Notes: a model not told the origin generated them from the sequence alone. Positions 1 to 8,946 are shown, counted from the stretch's first letter. The stretch: DNA of 64,000 nt from Bdellovibrio sp. KM01 (GCF_013752535.1 NZ_CP058348.1:3286001-3350000); one strand, 5' to 3'. Translations and numbers: made by a program.

Positions 1-408
1 GGTCATTGGATTCCCGTCGTTGCAGGCTTTCTGCGCAAAGACGGAAAGATCTTGGTCGGCCAACGCCCCGAAAATAATTCCTTAGCTGGGCAATGGGAAT
101 TTCCCGGTGGAAAAATCGAAAGTGGTGAGACACCTGAACAAGCTTTGGCTCGTGAACTCGACGAGGAGCTTGGTATTGAAGCTGAAGTCGGCGACCTAAA
201 ACTAGCGTGCACTCATTCTTATGGAGATGTAGGGATTCTCATATTATTTTATGAAATCCTATATTGGAAAGGCGAACCTCGCGCCAAACATCACATGATG
301 CTTGAGTGGATACATCCGGAAGAACTAAAACACCGTAATATCCCCGAAGCCAATCGTAAGATTCTGAACAGAATCTACAAAGCCCTGGGACTTGAATGGC
401 CAAAATAA
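1..408 (+). CDS. Nudix hydrolase (MutT-like), 5' end cut by window edge
   Basis: Reading frame 1 is open from the first base, so the gene starts outside the window. The visible 135 residues contain a perfect Nudix box (G-x5-E-x7-R-E-L-x-E-E-x-G-I), which binds the metal and diphosphate in the Nudix fold. The preceding WEFPGG and small size fit MutT-type 8-oxo-dGTP diphosphatases that clean the nucleotide pool; substrate is inferred from family only. An internal TTG at 52 would remove the first strand of the fold, so it is not the start. The stop overlaps the next gene by 13 bp, so the two are probably translated together. Confidence 0.85.
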   Translation, partial: GHWIPVVAGFLRKDGKILVGQRPENNSLAGQWEFPGGKIESGETPEQALARELDEELGIEAEVGDLKLACTHSYGDVGILILFYEILYWKGEPRAKHHMMLEWIHPEELKHRNIPEANRKILNRIYKALGLEWPK

Positions 409-1511
409 TCCTCGTTAGTACCAAAGTTCAAAGCACGACATGGCAGCTGGCTCAAGCATTGCGCTCCCAACAACATGAAGTAACAGTACTAACCAGTTAT
501 GGCGACGTCCCTCCAGAAACAACTAACGGCATTGAATTCATGGCCTATTTTAAAAAGTGGTCTGTACTGGAAGGTTTAAAAATCATTCCGGGTCTTTTCG
601 GAATGCAGCCTCATATTTTACACCTGATTTTAGACGATGATCGCATGAACGCAGCCCAGGTGATTTTGTCGACTTTCGCAAAATCCCATCCCAGCTGTGT
701 GCTGACGACATCTTTATTGCACATCAAACGCGGTCTGAAAAAATCCAATCCCGTTCGTTATCTGGTCGAGGAAAGTGACATCATCACTTTTCCGACAGTC
801 GAATCATTGGCACAATTGCGTGGCCTCAACGTCCGCTCGACAAAACAAGGTCGCGGTATTTTGCCACCGGCTTTAGATTTTAAAAATCAACAGCAGCAAT
901 TGGGTGCTTTGGATGAAGACGAAGTTTCCTTGCTATCAAATATCCAAGATAAAGAATTTTTCGTCCTGCCCTTTCGTGAAGGCCGCTTTAATCCCGAGTC
1001 CGATCGTTTTGCCCGTTTAAAAATGCTGGCTCGTCGTCATAAAGTCGTCTTGTGGGGCAGCTATTCCCACTGGTCCCTGCGCGAAAGAAAACACTTCGCC
1101 AACTGGATGGAAAAAAACGGTTGCGGTGACCGCTGGGTGGTGACCGGAGAAATCTCCCCTCATCTATCCAGAATTCTATTAGAGAAATCTGTCGCTTTCG
1201 TGATGGCGGGGCAGTCTTTTACGCCTGTGGAAATGACTGAGTATTATATGCGCGCGATCCAGGCGAAATCGACTTTGATCTTGGATTCCAAACAGACCAG
1301 CGTGCACGCGGATCTTTGGAAAAACACTGTGAATTGCTGGGTACTGAATGCCGACAGTTTACACAAGGATCTGGTTAAACTTTTAGAGCGTACAAATTTA
1401 TCGTTACCCGAAGCCCTCTCTGAAGACTGGGCACAAAGCAGTCATATTGTTGATTCATCCATGAATGAATTAAACCGACTGTACAATCGGGCCTTGGCTT
1501 CTGCCAGATAG
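396..1511 (+). CDS. GT-B-fold glycosyltransferase-like protein
   Basis: 371 residues. The N-terminus is a Rossmann-type strand-loop-helix (MAKIILVSTKV, then TWQLAQAL) as in glycosyltransferases of the GT4 group, and the second half has the alternating strand/helix pattern of a GT-B C-terminal domain, but I see no clear E-x7-E motif, so activity is uncertain. It overlaps the Nudix gene and is followed 17 bp later by a clear GT4 enzyme, which suggests one operon for surface polysaccharide or glycolipid synthesis. It could be a non-catalytic partner of that enzyme. Confidence 0.55.
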   Translation: MAKIILVSTKVQSTTWQLAQALRSQQHEVTVLTSYGDVPPETTNGIEFMAYFKKWSVLEGLKIIPGLFGMQPHILHLILDDDRMNAAQVILSTFAKSHPSCVLTTSLLHIKRGLKKSNPVRYLVEESDIITFPTVESLAQLRGLNVRSTKQGRGILPPALDFKNQQQQLGALDEDEVSLLSNIQDKEFFVLPFREGRFNPESDRFARLKMLARRHKVVLWGSYSHWSLRERKHFANWMEKNGCGDRWVVTGEISPHLSRILLEKSVAFVMAGQSFTPVEMTEYYMRAIQAKSTLILDSKQTSVHADLWKNTVNCWVLNADSLHKDLVKLLERTNLSLPEALSEDWAQSSHIVDSSMNELNRLYNRALASAR

Positions 1512-1528
1512 TCTTTTAATCTTTATTC

Positions 1529-2791
1529 ATGTTCGCGAAAAAATCCGCACTGCCGGAATCTCTTAACATTTGCCTGACCTCGCATCGTTTTCCGATTCTT
1601 AGTCGGGCAACTGATCATGGTTTTTTGTGGCCTATCGCTCGCGGCCTGGCTCGCGAGGGACATAAGGTCACGGTTATTTCCGCGAACTCCCCTTTAAAAA
1701 AACCTGAAGTGACCCGCGATGGTGTTCGCGTGTTTTATCTGAACGAGGGTGAAAAAAATCTTGCTCACTTGCGCTTTCAAATGGCGGTTCGTCAAAAGTT
1801 CATGCAGCTTCACCGCGAAACACCGTTTCACATTGTGCATTCGATTGATAAATCGGGTTATCGCATCGGCAATCGTAAAAAAGATCTGAAAGTGGCAGTC
1901 GCTTACGACGTGGAAGCCACGCAAATGTCACAATTGTTTGCGATCCTGGCGATGAAGCAGGAAACCTTGCCAAGTATTCTGACGACGGGCCTTGCGACAG
2001 CTTATAAGTTTCTGACGACTTATTATGGTGGCGATCGCCAACTTCTTTCCACAGCGGATGGCATCTTTGTGACCAATCCCCAGCAGAAAATCATCCTGGA
2101 AAGATATTATCTGTATCCGGATTTTCATACCTATACAGTGCCGTATGGAATTGACCTGGGGGATTTGACTCCCAAAGAACAATCCCTGGAGTTGCGAAAT
2201 AAATTAAACCTGCCGGAAAATTCCCACATCGCCGTCACGATCAATGACATGACCGATGCGCAGGAAATGCTTCCTTTATTGCAAGCCTTTGAAAAGGTCG
2301 CGATAAAAAAGCCGAATAGCTATTTGATCGTTGTTGGTAACGGGCCTAAGTTTAAAGACGTGGAATACCAGGTTTTGAATTTGGCTTTGGGTAATCGTGT
2401 AATCCTCGCAGGTGCGGTACCGGCTTCTGAATTGGAAGACTATATCGTTTTGGGCGACGTTTTCATCAACATGGGTTCCAGAAGTACGGGTTTTGAGCCG
2501 TCAACTTTGGAAGCCATGGCTCAGAAAAAAGTCGTCATGGGATCTGAAGTTTCCCCGATCGCAAATATCATCGAAGATGGCCGCGACGGGTTCTTATTGC
2601 GCCCAGCTGACGTAGATTCGATCTCAAACCTTTTGGTGGAGATCTTTTCAGGAACAATGCCCGCAGATGAGATCGGCGAAAGAGCGCGTCAGCGCGTCAT
2701 GGACCTGTTCGATACGGGCAAAATGGTCCAGGCCGTCATTGATGCCTACCGTAAAATCCTGCTCAGCACCGGAAGTTATAAGAAGCAATGA
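1529..2791 (+). CDS. Glycosyltransferase family 4 (group 1)
   Basis: 420 residues, usual length for GT4. The N-terminal domain begins with the acceptor-side fold (LNICLTSHRFPILS, then HGFLWPIARGLAREGHKV). The C-terminal domain has PYGIDL, and then GFEPSTLEAMA, where the E and a following acidic stretch form the retaining E-x7-E type nucleotide-sugar site, followed by IIEDGRDGFLLRPAD. It should transfer a sugar from an NDP-sugar in the cytoplasm during envelope glycan synthesis; donor and acceptor are not predictable. The ATG at 1529 has a poor Shine-Dalgarno, so translation may depend on the upstream gene. Confidence 0.85.
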   Translation: MFAKKSALPESLNICLTSHRFPILSRATDHGFLWPIARGLAREGHKVTVISANSPLKKPEVTRDGVRVFYLNEGEKNLAHLRFQMAVRQKFMQLHRETPFHIVHSIDKSGYRIGNRKKDLKVAVAYDVEATQMSQLFAILAMKQETLPSILTTGLATAYKFLTTYYGGDRQLLSTADGIFVTNPQQKIILERYYLYPDFHTYTVPYGIDLGDLTPKEQSLELRNKLNLPENSHIAVTINDMTDAQEMLPLLQAFEKVAIKKPNSYLIVVGNGPKFKDVEYQVLNLALGNRVILAGAVPASELEDYIVLGDVFINMGSRSTGFEPSTLEAMAQKKVVMGSEVSPIANIIEDGRDGFLLRPADVDSISNLLVEIFSGTMPADEIGERARQRVMDLFDTGKMVQAVIDAYRKILLSTGSYKKQ

Positions 2792-2833
2792 GTTAAATCA
2801 TTGAAAAGTGGTAGTCAGCCCCCACACACTCTG

Positions 2834-2839
2834 TATAAT
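2834..2839 (+). promoter_or_regulatory. -10 box of the HU/IHF gene promoter
   Basis: A perfect TATAAT lies 42 bp before the start codon of the HU/IHF-like gene, with TG directly in front. No good -35 sits at 17 bp, so this may work as an extended -10 type promoter. Confidence 0.5.
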
Positions 2840-2881
2840 CGGGAGTGTTATCAATACTTTATGTTCTAGAGGATCTGGACG

Positions 2882-3166
2882 ATGACTAAAGCGGATTTGA
2901 TTAATTTGATCTCTGAAAAAGCTGGTATCACTCGAGTGAAAGCAGAGACCGTTGTGAATACAATCTTCGATTCTATGGTTGAAGCGTTGATGCGTGATGA
3001 CCGTATCGAAATCCGTGGTTTTGGTTCTTTCGTGAATCGTCAATACGGTGCTTATAAAGGCCGCAACCCTCGCACGGGTGAAATCATCAACGTCGAAGAA
3101 AAGAAACTTCCATTCTTCAAAGTCGGTAAAGAACTTAAAGAAGACATCAACGGCGGCAAAGAGTAA
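2882..3166 (+). CDS. HU/IHF-family DNA-bending protein
   Basis: 94 residues, the full length of the family. It starts with MTKADLINLI, has the FGSF turn, and carries the GRNPRTGE motif of the DNA-intercalating arm whose proline wedges into the minor groove. It acts as a dimer that bends DNA and organises the nucleoid. HU and IHF subunits cannot be separated safely from the sequence alone. It is monocistronic: own TATAAT upstream, AGAGG Shine-Dalgarno about 10 bp before the ATG, strong terminator just after. Confidence 0.95.
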   Translation: MTKADLINLISEKAGITRVKAETVVNTIFDSMVEALMRDDRIEIRGFGSFVNRQYGAYKGRNPRTGEIINVEEKKLPFFKVGKELKEDINGGKE

Positions 3167-3188
3167 CTCACTCTTTCTACTGAATGAA

Positions 3189-3215
3189 AAAGGGACCCCA
3201 CGGTCCCTTTTTTTT
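3189..3215. terminator. Bidirectional intrinsic terminator between HU and epmA
   Basis: Stem AAAGGGACC / GGTCCCTTT with a 4-nt loop and a T-run on the plus strand; the minus strand also ends in a T-run. It serves both convergent genes. Confidence 0.9.
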
Positions 3216-3219
3216 ATGC

Positions 3220-4431
3220 CTACTTTGGAAAAACGGAAATATCTGAGATTTTTCTGATTCCGTGCAGGGCCATGAACAGGCGTTCAACTCCCAAAGCAAT
3301 CCCCCCACTTGGCGGCAAACCTGCATCCAGGCATTGGAAAAATTCTGGATCCAAAGAGATCATTTCCTTATGCGAATCCTGTTTTTTTTGCAGATCTTCT
3401 TCAGAACGCTGTCTTTGAATTTGCGGATCGTTCAGTTCGTGGAACGCGTTGCAAAGCTCAAGACCGTGCCAATACGCCTCGAACCTGTCTCCCCAACCAT
3501 CTGGCGTCAGTCGAGCAAGGGCCGCTTGGTAAGGAGGATATTTTTCAACAAAAATTAAATCTTCGCCGTGCAATTGAGATTCGATTTTCTCCATGAAGAT
3601 CAGAAAAAAATAATCGTCGATGCTTTCTGCACTGTGGACATCCACGTTTAATTTTTGGGCGAGTGCTTTTAATTCAGCTTTTGTAGTTTCCGGAGTGAGA
3701 TCAAATCCACAATGGATTTTAAAAAGTTCCGCCACGGAATAGCTCTTGATCTGACGAGGAGCTGGGAATTTTAAAACCTTCACCAGGTGCTGAACCAAAT
3801 CAATCACGTCTTGCTTGATAGCTCCTAGAGTATCGTAAGCACGATACCACTCCAACATATTGAATTCCGGTTGGTGACGTTCCGTCACTTCGCCATTACG
3901 GAAACAAGGTGCGATTTCGAAAATTTTCTCAGCACCTAAGGCCAAGGCCTTTTTCAAATGCAGTTCAGGGCTGGTTGGCAAATAAAGTTTTTCTTTGCGG
4001 GAACCAATTTTAAGTTCTGTCGAGAACACGTCCAACGACGGCTCCGTTCCAGGACATACCACCAAAGAAGGCGTTTTCACTTCCAAGAAATTTTTGCGAC
4101 GGAAAAAGTGACGAACCTCTTCCACGTAACGATTCCATTTTTCCAAAATATCTTTGTTAAATGTGCGATTTGGCAGAGCTGATTTATTGGGAGCCAGCAG
4201 AATCAATTCCGTCGCAGAAACCGCAGCGACGATGTCGCCTTCAATCAAAAATTCCGATTGCGGTGGGGCTTTTTCAAAGGAAATGATTTGCTCTTGCCCG
4301 TCACGAATCAAAGTGACTTCCAATTCACCCGCTTCGCGTTCAATCTGATAAATTCGTCCCGCCGCCTTCGCATCAGCGGGCATCGCGGGATATGTCTTCC
4401 AATGTTGATTTAAAAAAGTATTTCTATCCAA
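3220..4431 (-). CDS. epmA: EpmA/PoxA-like EF-P lysine ligase with N-terminal extension
   Basis: 403 residues. The last 320 form a class II lysyl-tRNA-synthetase-type catalytic core: TSPELHLKKALALG, motif 2 (FRNGEVTERHQPEFNMLEWY) and motif 3 (GGIALGVERL). EpmA uses this core to attach (R)-beta-lysine to a conserved lysine of elongation factor P. E. coli EpmA is about 325 residues with no N-terminal domain; here about 85 extra residues look like a small beta-barrel (GRIYQIEREAGELEV, then LIEGDIVAAV), perhaps a remnant of the LysRS OB-fold. Neither efp nor epmB is in view. It is convergent with the HU gene. Confidence 0.8.
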   Translation of the reverse strand: MDRNTFLNQHWKTYPAMPADAKAAGRIYQIEREAGELEVTLIRDGQEQIISFEKAPPQSEFLIEGDIVAAVSATELILLAPNKSALPNRTFNKDILEKWNRYVEEVRHFFRRKNFLEVKTPSLVVCPGTEPSLDVFSTELKIGSRKEKLYLPTSPELHLKKALALGAEKIFEIAPCFRNGEVTERHQPEFNMLEWYRAYDTLGAIKQDVIDLVQHLVKVLKFPAPRQIKSYSVAELFKIHCGFDLTPETTKAELKALAQKLNVDVHSAESIDDYFFLIFMEKIESQLHGEDLIFVEKYPPYQAALARLTPDGWGDRFEAYWHGLELCNAFHELNDPQIQRQRSEEDLQKKQDSHKEMISLDPEFFQCLDAGLPPSGGIALGVERLFMALHGIRKISDISVFPK

Positions 4432-4486
4432 AGTCCCCGCAGATTAATGGTACGGACTTACTTTTGGTAGCAAGCACGCGTCAGAT

Positions 4487-4723
4487 TTACTGGCAAAGAC
4501 CTTGAGTACGAAGGGCACCAAGTTCAGCAGAGATGGCTTCAAGATCATCAGCTCCATAGACCACCTGGTCTCCCACTGTGATCCGATGTTTAACCCACAA
4601 ACCATCATAAATTCCTTCGCTGCTTAGTGAACATTCTGACTTTGCAGTCAAAGTCGAAGCGGGTGCCCAGCTAGCGATAAAAGAAAGCAATAATGTAGTT
4701 CCAAGTGCTAAAAGAATTCTCAT
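4487..4723 (-). CDS. Small exported protein
   Basis: About 78 residues from the internal ATG near 4723, which follows a purine-rich GGGGAAGGGG Shine-Dalgarno; an upstream ATG at 4753 would put charged residues before the signal peptide and is less likely. The signal peptide is MRILLALGTTLLLSFIASWAPAS. The mature part has two cysteines (positions consistent with one disulfide) and is not recognisable. Function unknown. Confidence 0.55.
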   Translation of the reverse strand: MRILLALGTTLLLSFIASWAPASTLTAKSECSLSSEGIYDGLWVKHRITVGDQVVYGADDLEAISAELGALRTQGLCQ

Positions 4724-4812
4724 GGTTTTCCCCTTCCCCCCCTCGAGTCTCATGACTCCGGGATTCTCTCTGCCTTTCTTCTAAAGCAATCTCCTTGCCA
4801 ATTGATTTCTGG

Positions 4813-4869
4813 TCACTTTGACACCGAAAACTCCGGTTCGCCTGGAGAGGAAGTTCAGTGTCAAAGTGA
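4813..4869. other. Long imperfect hairpin in a 480-bp gene-free stretch
   Basis: Between the small exported protein and tldD (about 4754-5236) I find no convincing gene. It contains a 12-bp perfect inverted repeat, TCACTTTGACAC (4813-4824) with GTGTCAAAGTGA (4858-4869). Between the arms AACT/AGTT and CTCC/GGAG can extend the stem, capped by GG-TTCG-CC, a UUCG tetraloop. No T-run follows, so it is not a classical terminator. It could be a structured RNA or a repeat element. Confidence 0.45.
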
Positions 4870-5236
4870 AGAGAAAAATTCGGCCTTCCTTCTCAAAAAT
4901 TCGGGGTCAAGATGCACCAGAAACAAAAAATGTCTCCAGTAAGAAAAAATGAAAAAGTAAGAATTTTTTCGTGGATGGGCACCGCCATCTGCCAGCCAAA
5001 ACGGTCGCAGAACAGCCGAAATCCTAACATCGAGCTCGGGAACCAAATAAAGACTCCGAAACAAAACGAGCGAGGACTGACTGAGCTAAGCGGCGCGGCT
5101 CTCCCACAGGAGACACGCAAACGCCAGCGCGCATAGGGAAAGAAGTTCCGGGAATATTGAACAAAAACAAGTATTAAGGGTTGTTTTTCCCTCCCCTGGT
5201 TGTTATTGAAACCTAGAATTTTAAAGGGAGTAGAAA

Positions 5237-6661
5237 ATGCTAGATTTGCATAAGACGCTAAATAGCCTGAAGGGGTCCGTTGAGTGGGCTCAGTTAAGAC
5301 TGGTTTCAGAGAAGACTACTTGGCGTGTGATTCGTAATGAGCAATTCGAAACAAGTGACATTAGCTTTGATAATGGATTGATGGTTGAGGTTCTTGTTAA
5401 TGGTCATTTTGGTTATGCGGGAACTAGTGACTTAACTGCGGAGGGCGTGAAACGTGCTTTTGACAAAGCGACGTTGATGGCTCGTCAGGCTTCTTCTTTT
5501 AAGGTCCATGACTTTTCTGTTTTGCAAAGACCGGTTGCGCAGGGAAAATATTCTTCTCCGGTTGTTCGTCCGATGGATTCTTATTCTGCTAAAGAAATCA
5601 CAGATCTTTTTATTGATGCGACTCGTGCGATGAAAGTTTCTGATAAAATCATCAACCGTATTGCGATGGCGATGATTGTTGAGTCGGTATTCTCTGTCGT
5701 CAGCACTCACGGTTCTGACGTTCATCAAAAGTTTTCTATCGTTAGTACAGACTTCAACGCGACAGCGGCTGATGCTGGTGAAGTCCAACAGCGCTCTCAA
5801 AGTGGTGGATTGGCTCGATGCAATCAGATTGGTGCGGAAGTTTTTGATCGTACAGCGATCTTGGACAGCGCAAAAATCATCGCAACAGAAGCTTTGGAAT
5901 TGTTGACCGCTGAAAACTGTCCTTCAGAAACTTTGGATTTGCTGATCGCTCCGGACCAAATGACATTGCAAGTGCACGAGTCCATCGGTCACCCGCTTGA
6001 ATACGACCGTATCCTGGGTGACGAAAGAAATTATGCCGGCTGGAGTTTTGTGAAGCCTGAAGATTTCGGGAAACTTCAATACGGATCGAAACTCATGAAC
6101 GTGACTTTCGATCCCACAGTTCCAGATGCGATGGCTTCCTATGCCTTTGACGATGCTGGCGTTAAGGCGACGAAAGAATACTTGATCAAAGATGGCGTTC
6201 TTCTCCGTGGTTTAGGCAGTCTTGAATCTCAAGCGCGCTTAAGCCTGCCAGGTGTTGCGAACTCCCGCTCATCCAGCTGGAATCGCGCTCCAATTGACCG
6301 TATGGCAAATATCAACTTAGAGCCAGGCACGTCCAAGCTTTCAGATATGATCGCTTCCGTTGAGCGTGGAGTTTTCATGCACGCCAATAAATCCTGGTCG
6401 ATCGATGACTACCGCAACAAATTCCAATTCGGTTGCGAATACGCGCAAATGATTGAAAACGGCAAAATCACTAAAACTTTGAAAAATCCAAACTATCGCG
6501 GAACGACTGTGAAGTTCTGGAACTCTTTGAAAGCCGTCAGCGAGAATCGTGAAACATACGGCTCCCCTTTCTGCGGCAAAGGTGAACCTAACCAAGTGAT
6601 CCGCGTGGGTCACACAACTCCTTACTGCCTGTTCGGTGGTATGGAAGTGTTTGGAGCGTAA
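5237..6661 (+). CDS. tldD: TldD-family metallopeptidase
   Basis: 474 residues, typical length. The zinc motif HExxxH is visible as HESIGH (residues 247-252), and the family C-terminus GEPNQ...GHTTPYCLFGG is present. TldD pairs with TldE/PmbA to form a heterodimeric protease that trims unfolded peptides in the cytoplasm and, in enterics, matures microcin B17 and degrades CcdA. TldD carries the active site. The partner follows with one base between stop and ATG, which fits an obligate complex. An AAGGGAG Shine-Dalgarno precedes the ATG. Confidence 0.9.
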   Translation: MLDLHKTLNSLKGSVEWAQLRLVSEKTTWRVIRNEQFETSDISFDNGLMVEVLVNGHFGYAGTSDLTAEGVKRAFDKATLMARQASSFKVHDFSVLQRPVAQGKYSSPVVRPMDSYSAKEITDLFIDATRAMKVSDKIINRIAMAMIVESVFSVVSTHGSDVHQKFSIVSTDFNATAADAGEVQQRSQSGGLARCNQIGAEVFDRTAILDSAKIIATEALELLTAENCPSETLDLLIAPDQMTLQVHESIGHPLEYDRILGDERNYAGWSFVKPEDFGKLQYGSKLMNVTFDPTVPDAMASYAFDDAGVKATKEYLIKDGVLLRGLGSLESQARLSLPGVANSRSSSWNRAPIDRMANINLEPGTSKLSDMIASVERGVFMHANKSWSIDDYRNKFQFGCEYAQMIENGKITKTLKNPNYRGTTVKFWNSLKAVSENRETYGSPFCGKGEPNQVIRVGHTTPYCLFGGMEVFGA

Positions 6662-6662
6662 T

Positions 6663-8000
6663 ATGAACTTTATCGAAACAACGCAAAAAACATTTAATGC
6701 GATTGCTGATCAGATCTTTGCAAAACTTCAATCTGGCGAAGAGGCGAATATCAATTTGAACGCCGAAGACTCGGTCTTTGTTCGTATCAATAATAACAAA
6801 GTTCGTCAGAACACGCATGTTGAGCAACGCACGATCAGCATGCAGTTTCAAAAAAATCAGCGCACAGCTCGCATCACTTTTGAAATTACAGGTGTTGCAG
6901 ACCTCGACAAGGCACGCGCTTTAGAAATTCTTGAGATGGCTCGCAAAGAGTGTGAATTGTTACCGGAAGATCCTAAGCAAGTTCCGATGCGCAACAACGG
7001 CACCAGCAGCAACTATATCAAAGGCAGTCTGCTTTCTCACGAAGAGATGTTTGAAAAACTGATTGCACCGGCGGAAGGCTCTGACCTGGCCGGTATTTAC
7101 TGCGCAGGGCCTCGCGTTTCTGCGAGCCGCAACTCTGCAGGACAAAATCATTTCTTTGCGACGGATTCATTCTTTATCGATTACTCTTTGTACATGGGCG
7201 AAAAGGCTGTGAAAGGTACTTACGCTGGGACGCAGTGGAATCAAAATGAATATGCCGCAAATCTGGCACAAAACAAAAACCAGCTAAAGCTGATGGACCG
7301 TCCTAAAAAAGTTTTACCTCAAGGGCCTTACAAAGTTTATCTGGCACCAGCAGCGGTTGCTGAAATGGCTTCGATGTTTTCCTGGAGTGCGATGAGCTAC
7401 AGTGCTTACAAGCAAGGTAGCAGCCCTCTGCAAAAACTGGCGGATAAAGAAAAATCATTCTCCCCGCTTTTCTCGATGCGCGAAAATTTCTCGACAGGTC
7501 TGACTCCCCCATTCAATTCCCTGGGTGAAGTTTCCCCAGAGAAAGTGGAATTGATCAATCAAGGTCAGCTTAAGACTTTCTTGATTTCGTCAGGCACCGC
7601 GAAAGAGTACGGCGTTGAAGGAAACCTGGCTGGTCCAAACGAAGGACCACGCGCCTTGGAAATCTTGCCGGGAACATTGGCAAAGGAAAATATTTTGAAG
7701 GAGCTTGGAACCGGTGTTTACCTTTCCAACCTTCACTACTTGAATTGGTCGGACCGTCCCACAGCACGAATCACGGGGATGACTCGATATGCTTGCTTCT
7801 GGGTTGAGAACGGCGAAATCGTCGCTCCTATCGCAGATATGCGTTGGGATGAGAGTTTGTTTGATTGCCTGGGTGAGAACCTTTTGGCAGTGACGAACTT
7901 CCAGGACATTGATCCTTCGGTCGACACTTACAACTCTCGTGCCTGGGGTGGGAAAAAACTGCCAGGACTTTTGATCAAAGATTTTAAATTTACTCTTTAG
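6663..8000 (+). CDS. TldE/PmbA-like partner of TldD
   Basis: 445 residues from the ATG at 6663, one base after the tldD stop and preceded by GGAG inside the tldD tail. A GTG at 6636 is in frame but overlaps tldD and has no advantage. It belongs to the PmbA/TldD superfamily (C-terminal half with SAYKQGSSPLQKLADKE and NLHYLNWSDRPTARITGMTRYACFWVENGEIVAPIADMRW in outline) and lacks HExxxH, as expected of the inactive TldE subunit. It should form the barrel-like heterodimer with TldD. Confidence 0.85.
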   Translation: MNFIETTQKTFNAIADQIFAKLQSGEEANINLNAEDSVFVRINNNKVRQNTHVEQRTISMQFQKNQRTARITFEITGVADLDKARALEILEMARKECELLPEDPKQVPMRNNGTSSNYIKGSLLSHEEMFEKLIAPAEGSDLAGIYCAGPRVSASRNSAGQNHFFATDSFFIDYSLYMGEKAVKGTYAGTQWNQNEYAANLAQNKNQLKLMDRPKKVLPQGPYKVYLAPAAVAEMASMFSWSAMSYSAYKQGSSPLQKLADKEKSFSPLFSMRENFSTGLTPPFNSLGEVSPEKVELINQGQLKTFLISSGTAKEYGVEGNLAGPNEGPRALEILPGTLAKENILKELGTGVYLSNLHYLNWSDRPTARITGMTRYACFWVENGEIVAPIADMRWDESLFDCLGENLLAVTNFQDIDPSVDTYNSRAWGGKKLPGLLIKDFKFTL

Positions 8001-8012
8001 GAGAATTCACAA

Positions 8013-8336
8013 ATGGTTACCTATATCGTGCAAACTACAGTTCAATACGAAGTCTACAATGAGTACGTAGAGTGGTTGAAAACTGACTACATTCCTCAAG
8101 CCTTGAAAATCCCTGGATTTATCAGTGCAGATCTTTGCCTTCGCAAAGGCGGCGCAATGGAATCTTCGGCAAAAGAACTTCGTGTCGTATTTAAAGTCGA
8201 GAGTGAAGACTCTATTAAATCCTATATTTCGGAGCACGCAATGCCGCTTCGTGAAAAGGCGACTGAAAAATTCCCAGGCAGATTCTCTAACAATCGCGAA
8301 ATTTGGCTAGACACCATTACTTTTGTGTCAAAATAA
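8013..8336 (+). CDS. DUF4286-like dimeric alpha/beta-barrel protein
   Basis: 107 residues. The pattern YIVQTTVQYEVYNEYVEWLKTDYIPQ, a middle FKVESEDSIKSYI and a C-terminal basic helix match DUF4286 proteins of the dimeric alpha-beta barrel (ABM) superfamily. Biochemical role of the family is unknown. A strong AGGAG spans the stop of the TldE-like gene, so it is the third gene of that operon. Confidence 0.7.
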   Translation: MVTYIVQTTVQYEVYNEYVEWLKTDYIPQALKIPGFISADLCLRKGGAMESSAKELRVVFKVESEDSIKSYISEHAMPLREKATEKFPGRFSNNREIWLDTITFVSK

Positions 8337-8405
8337 CAGTTCGAGTCTTTTAAATCGGGAACCACGGGTGTAAAGTGGTTTCCGAGCTCTTGAAAGGAGA
8401 AGATC

Positions 8406-8870
8406 ATGTCATCTGCATCATTTCAGAAACTTTTGAATAACCTCTCAAAGAACAAGAACGTACAAAGCCTTCTTGAGAACTTCCAAACTTTGAGCGACGA
8501 AATCAAAAAACGCGAAGGCGACCTTAAAGGCAAATTCGATAAATCCAAAGAACAGAAGATCGAGCAAGCTTGGCAGAAATACCAAGAGATCGTAAAAGTT
8601 TTGAGCGCCTCTGAAGAGAAGCTTGAAAAAGAAGTGACGACGACAATTGCAAAAATCAAAAAATCTGCGGACGCTCTAGAAAAGAACATCCAAGTCGCTA
8701 AGAAAAAAGCGATCGTTCAAAAAACGAAATTGGAAAAAGCCTTGTTCAAAAAAACAATGACGGCCAAAAAAGGCGCTGCAAAAACAGCTAAAAAAGCTGC
8801 CGCGAAACGCCCTGTTAAAACCGCTAAAAAGGCAGTTCGCAAGGCTACAAAAAAGGCTACTCGCAAGTAA
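8406..8870 (+). CDS. Coiled coil with histone H1-like lysine/alanine tail
   Basis: 154 residues. Residues 1-115 are helical with heptads (LLENFQTLSDEIKKREGDL onward). The last 40 are almost only K, A, R, T and P (AAKTAKKAAAKRPVKTAKKA region), the composition of eukaryotic H1 tails and of bacterial H1-like proteins such as chlamydial Hc1 and AlgP. This suggests a DNA-binding or DNA-compacting protein whose coiled coil gives oligomers. Own AAGGAG Shine-Dalgarno; 69 bp after the DUF4286-like gene. The tail is simple sequence, so DNA binding is inferred from composition. Confidence 0.7.
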   Translation: MSSASFQKLLNNLSKNKNVQSLLENFQTLSDEIKKREGDLKGKFDKSKEQKIEQAWQKYQEIVKVLSASEEKLEKEVTTTIAKIKKSADALEKNIQVAKKKAIVQKTKLEKALFKKTMTAKKGAAKTAKKAAAKRPVKTAKKAVRKATKKATRK

Positions 8871-8882
8871 AACTGTCTCAAT

Positions 8883-8946
8883 AAGGCATAGACATAGGTC
8901 TGTTTTTGATACTTATGCTATGCCTTCCTCGCTTTTTCAAAAAGCG
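8883..8946. repeat. Two adjacent palindromes after the H1-like gene
   Basis: AAGGCATAG (8883-8891) pairs with CTATGCCTT (8917/8918-8925 region). Directly after, CGCTTTTTCAAAAAGCG (8930-8946) is a perfect 17-nt palindrome. Neither has a proper T-run. They may stop or stabilise the H1-like transcript or be part of the promoter region of the fibre gene; the rest of 8947-9126 holds nothing I recognise. Confidence 0.4.

Noticed and set aside
4861-5136. Open frames on both strands (up to 75 aa) in the gap before tldD
   Set aside because: No ribosome site, no protein-like composition, and they overlap each other. I leave the gap as non-coding with a hairpin.
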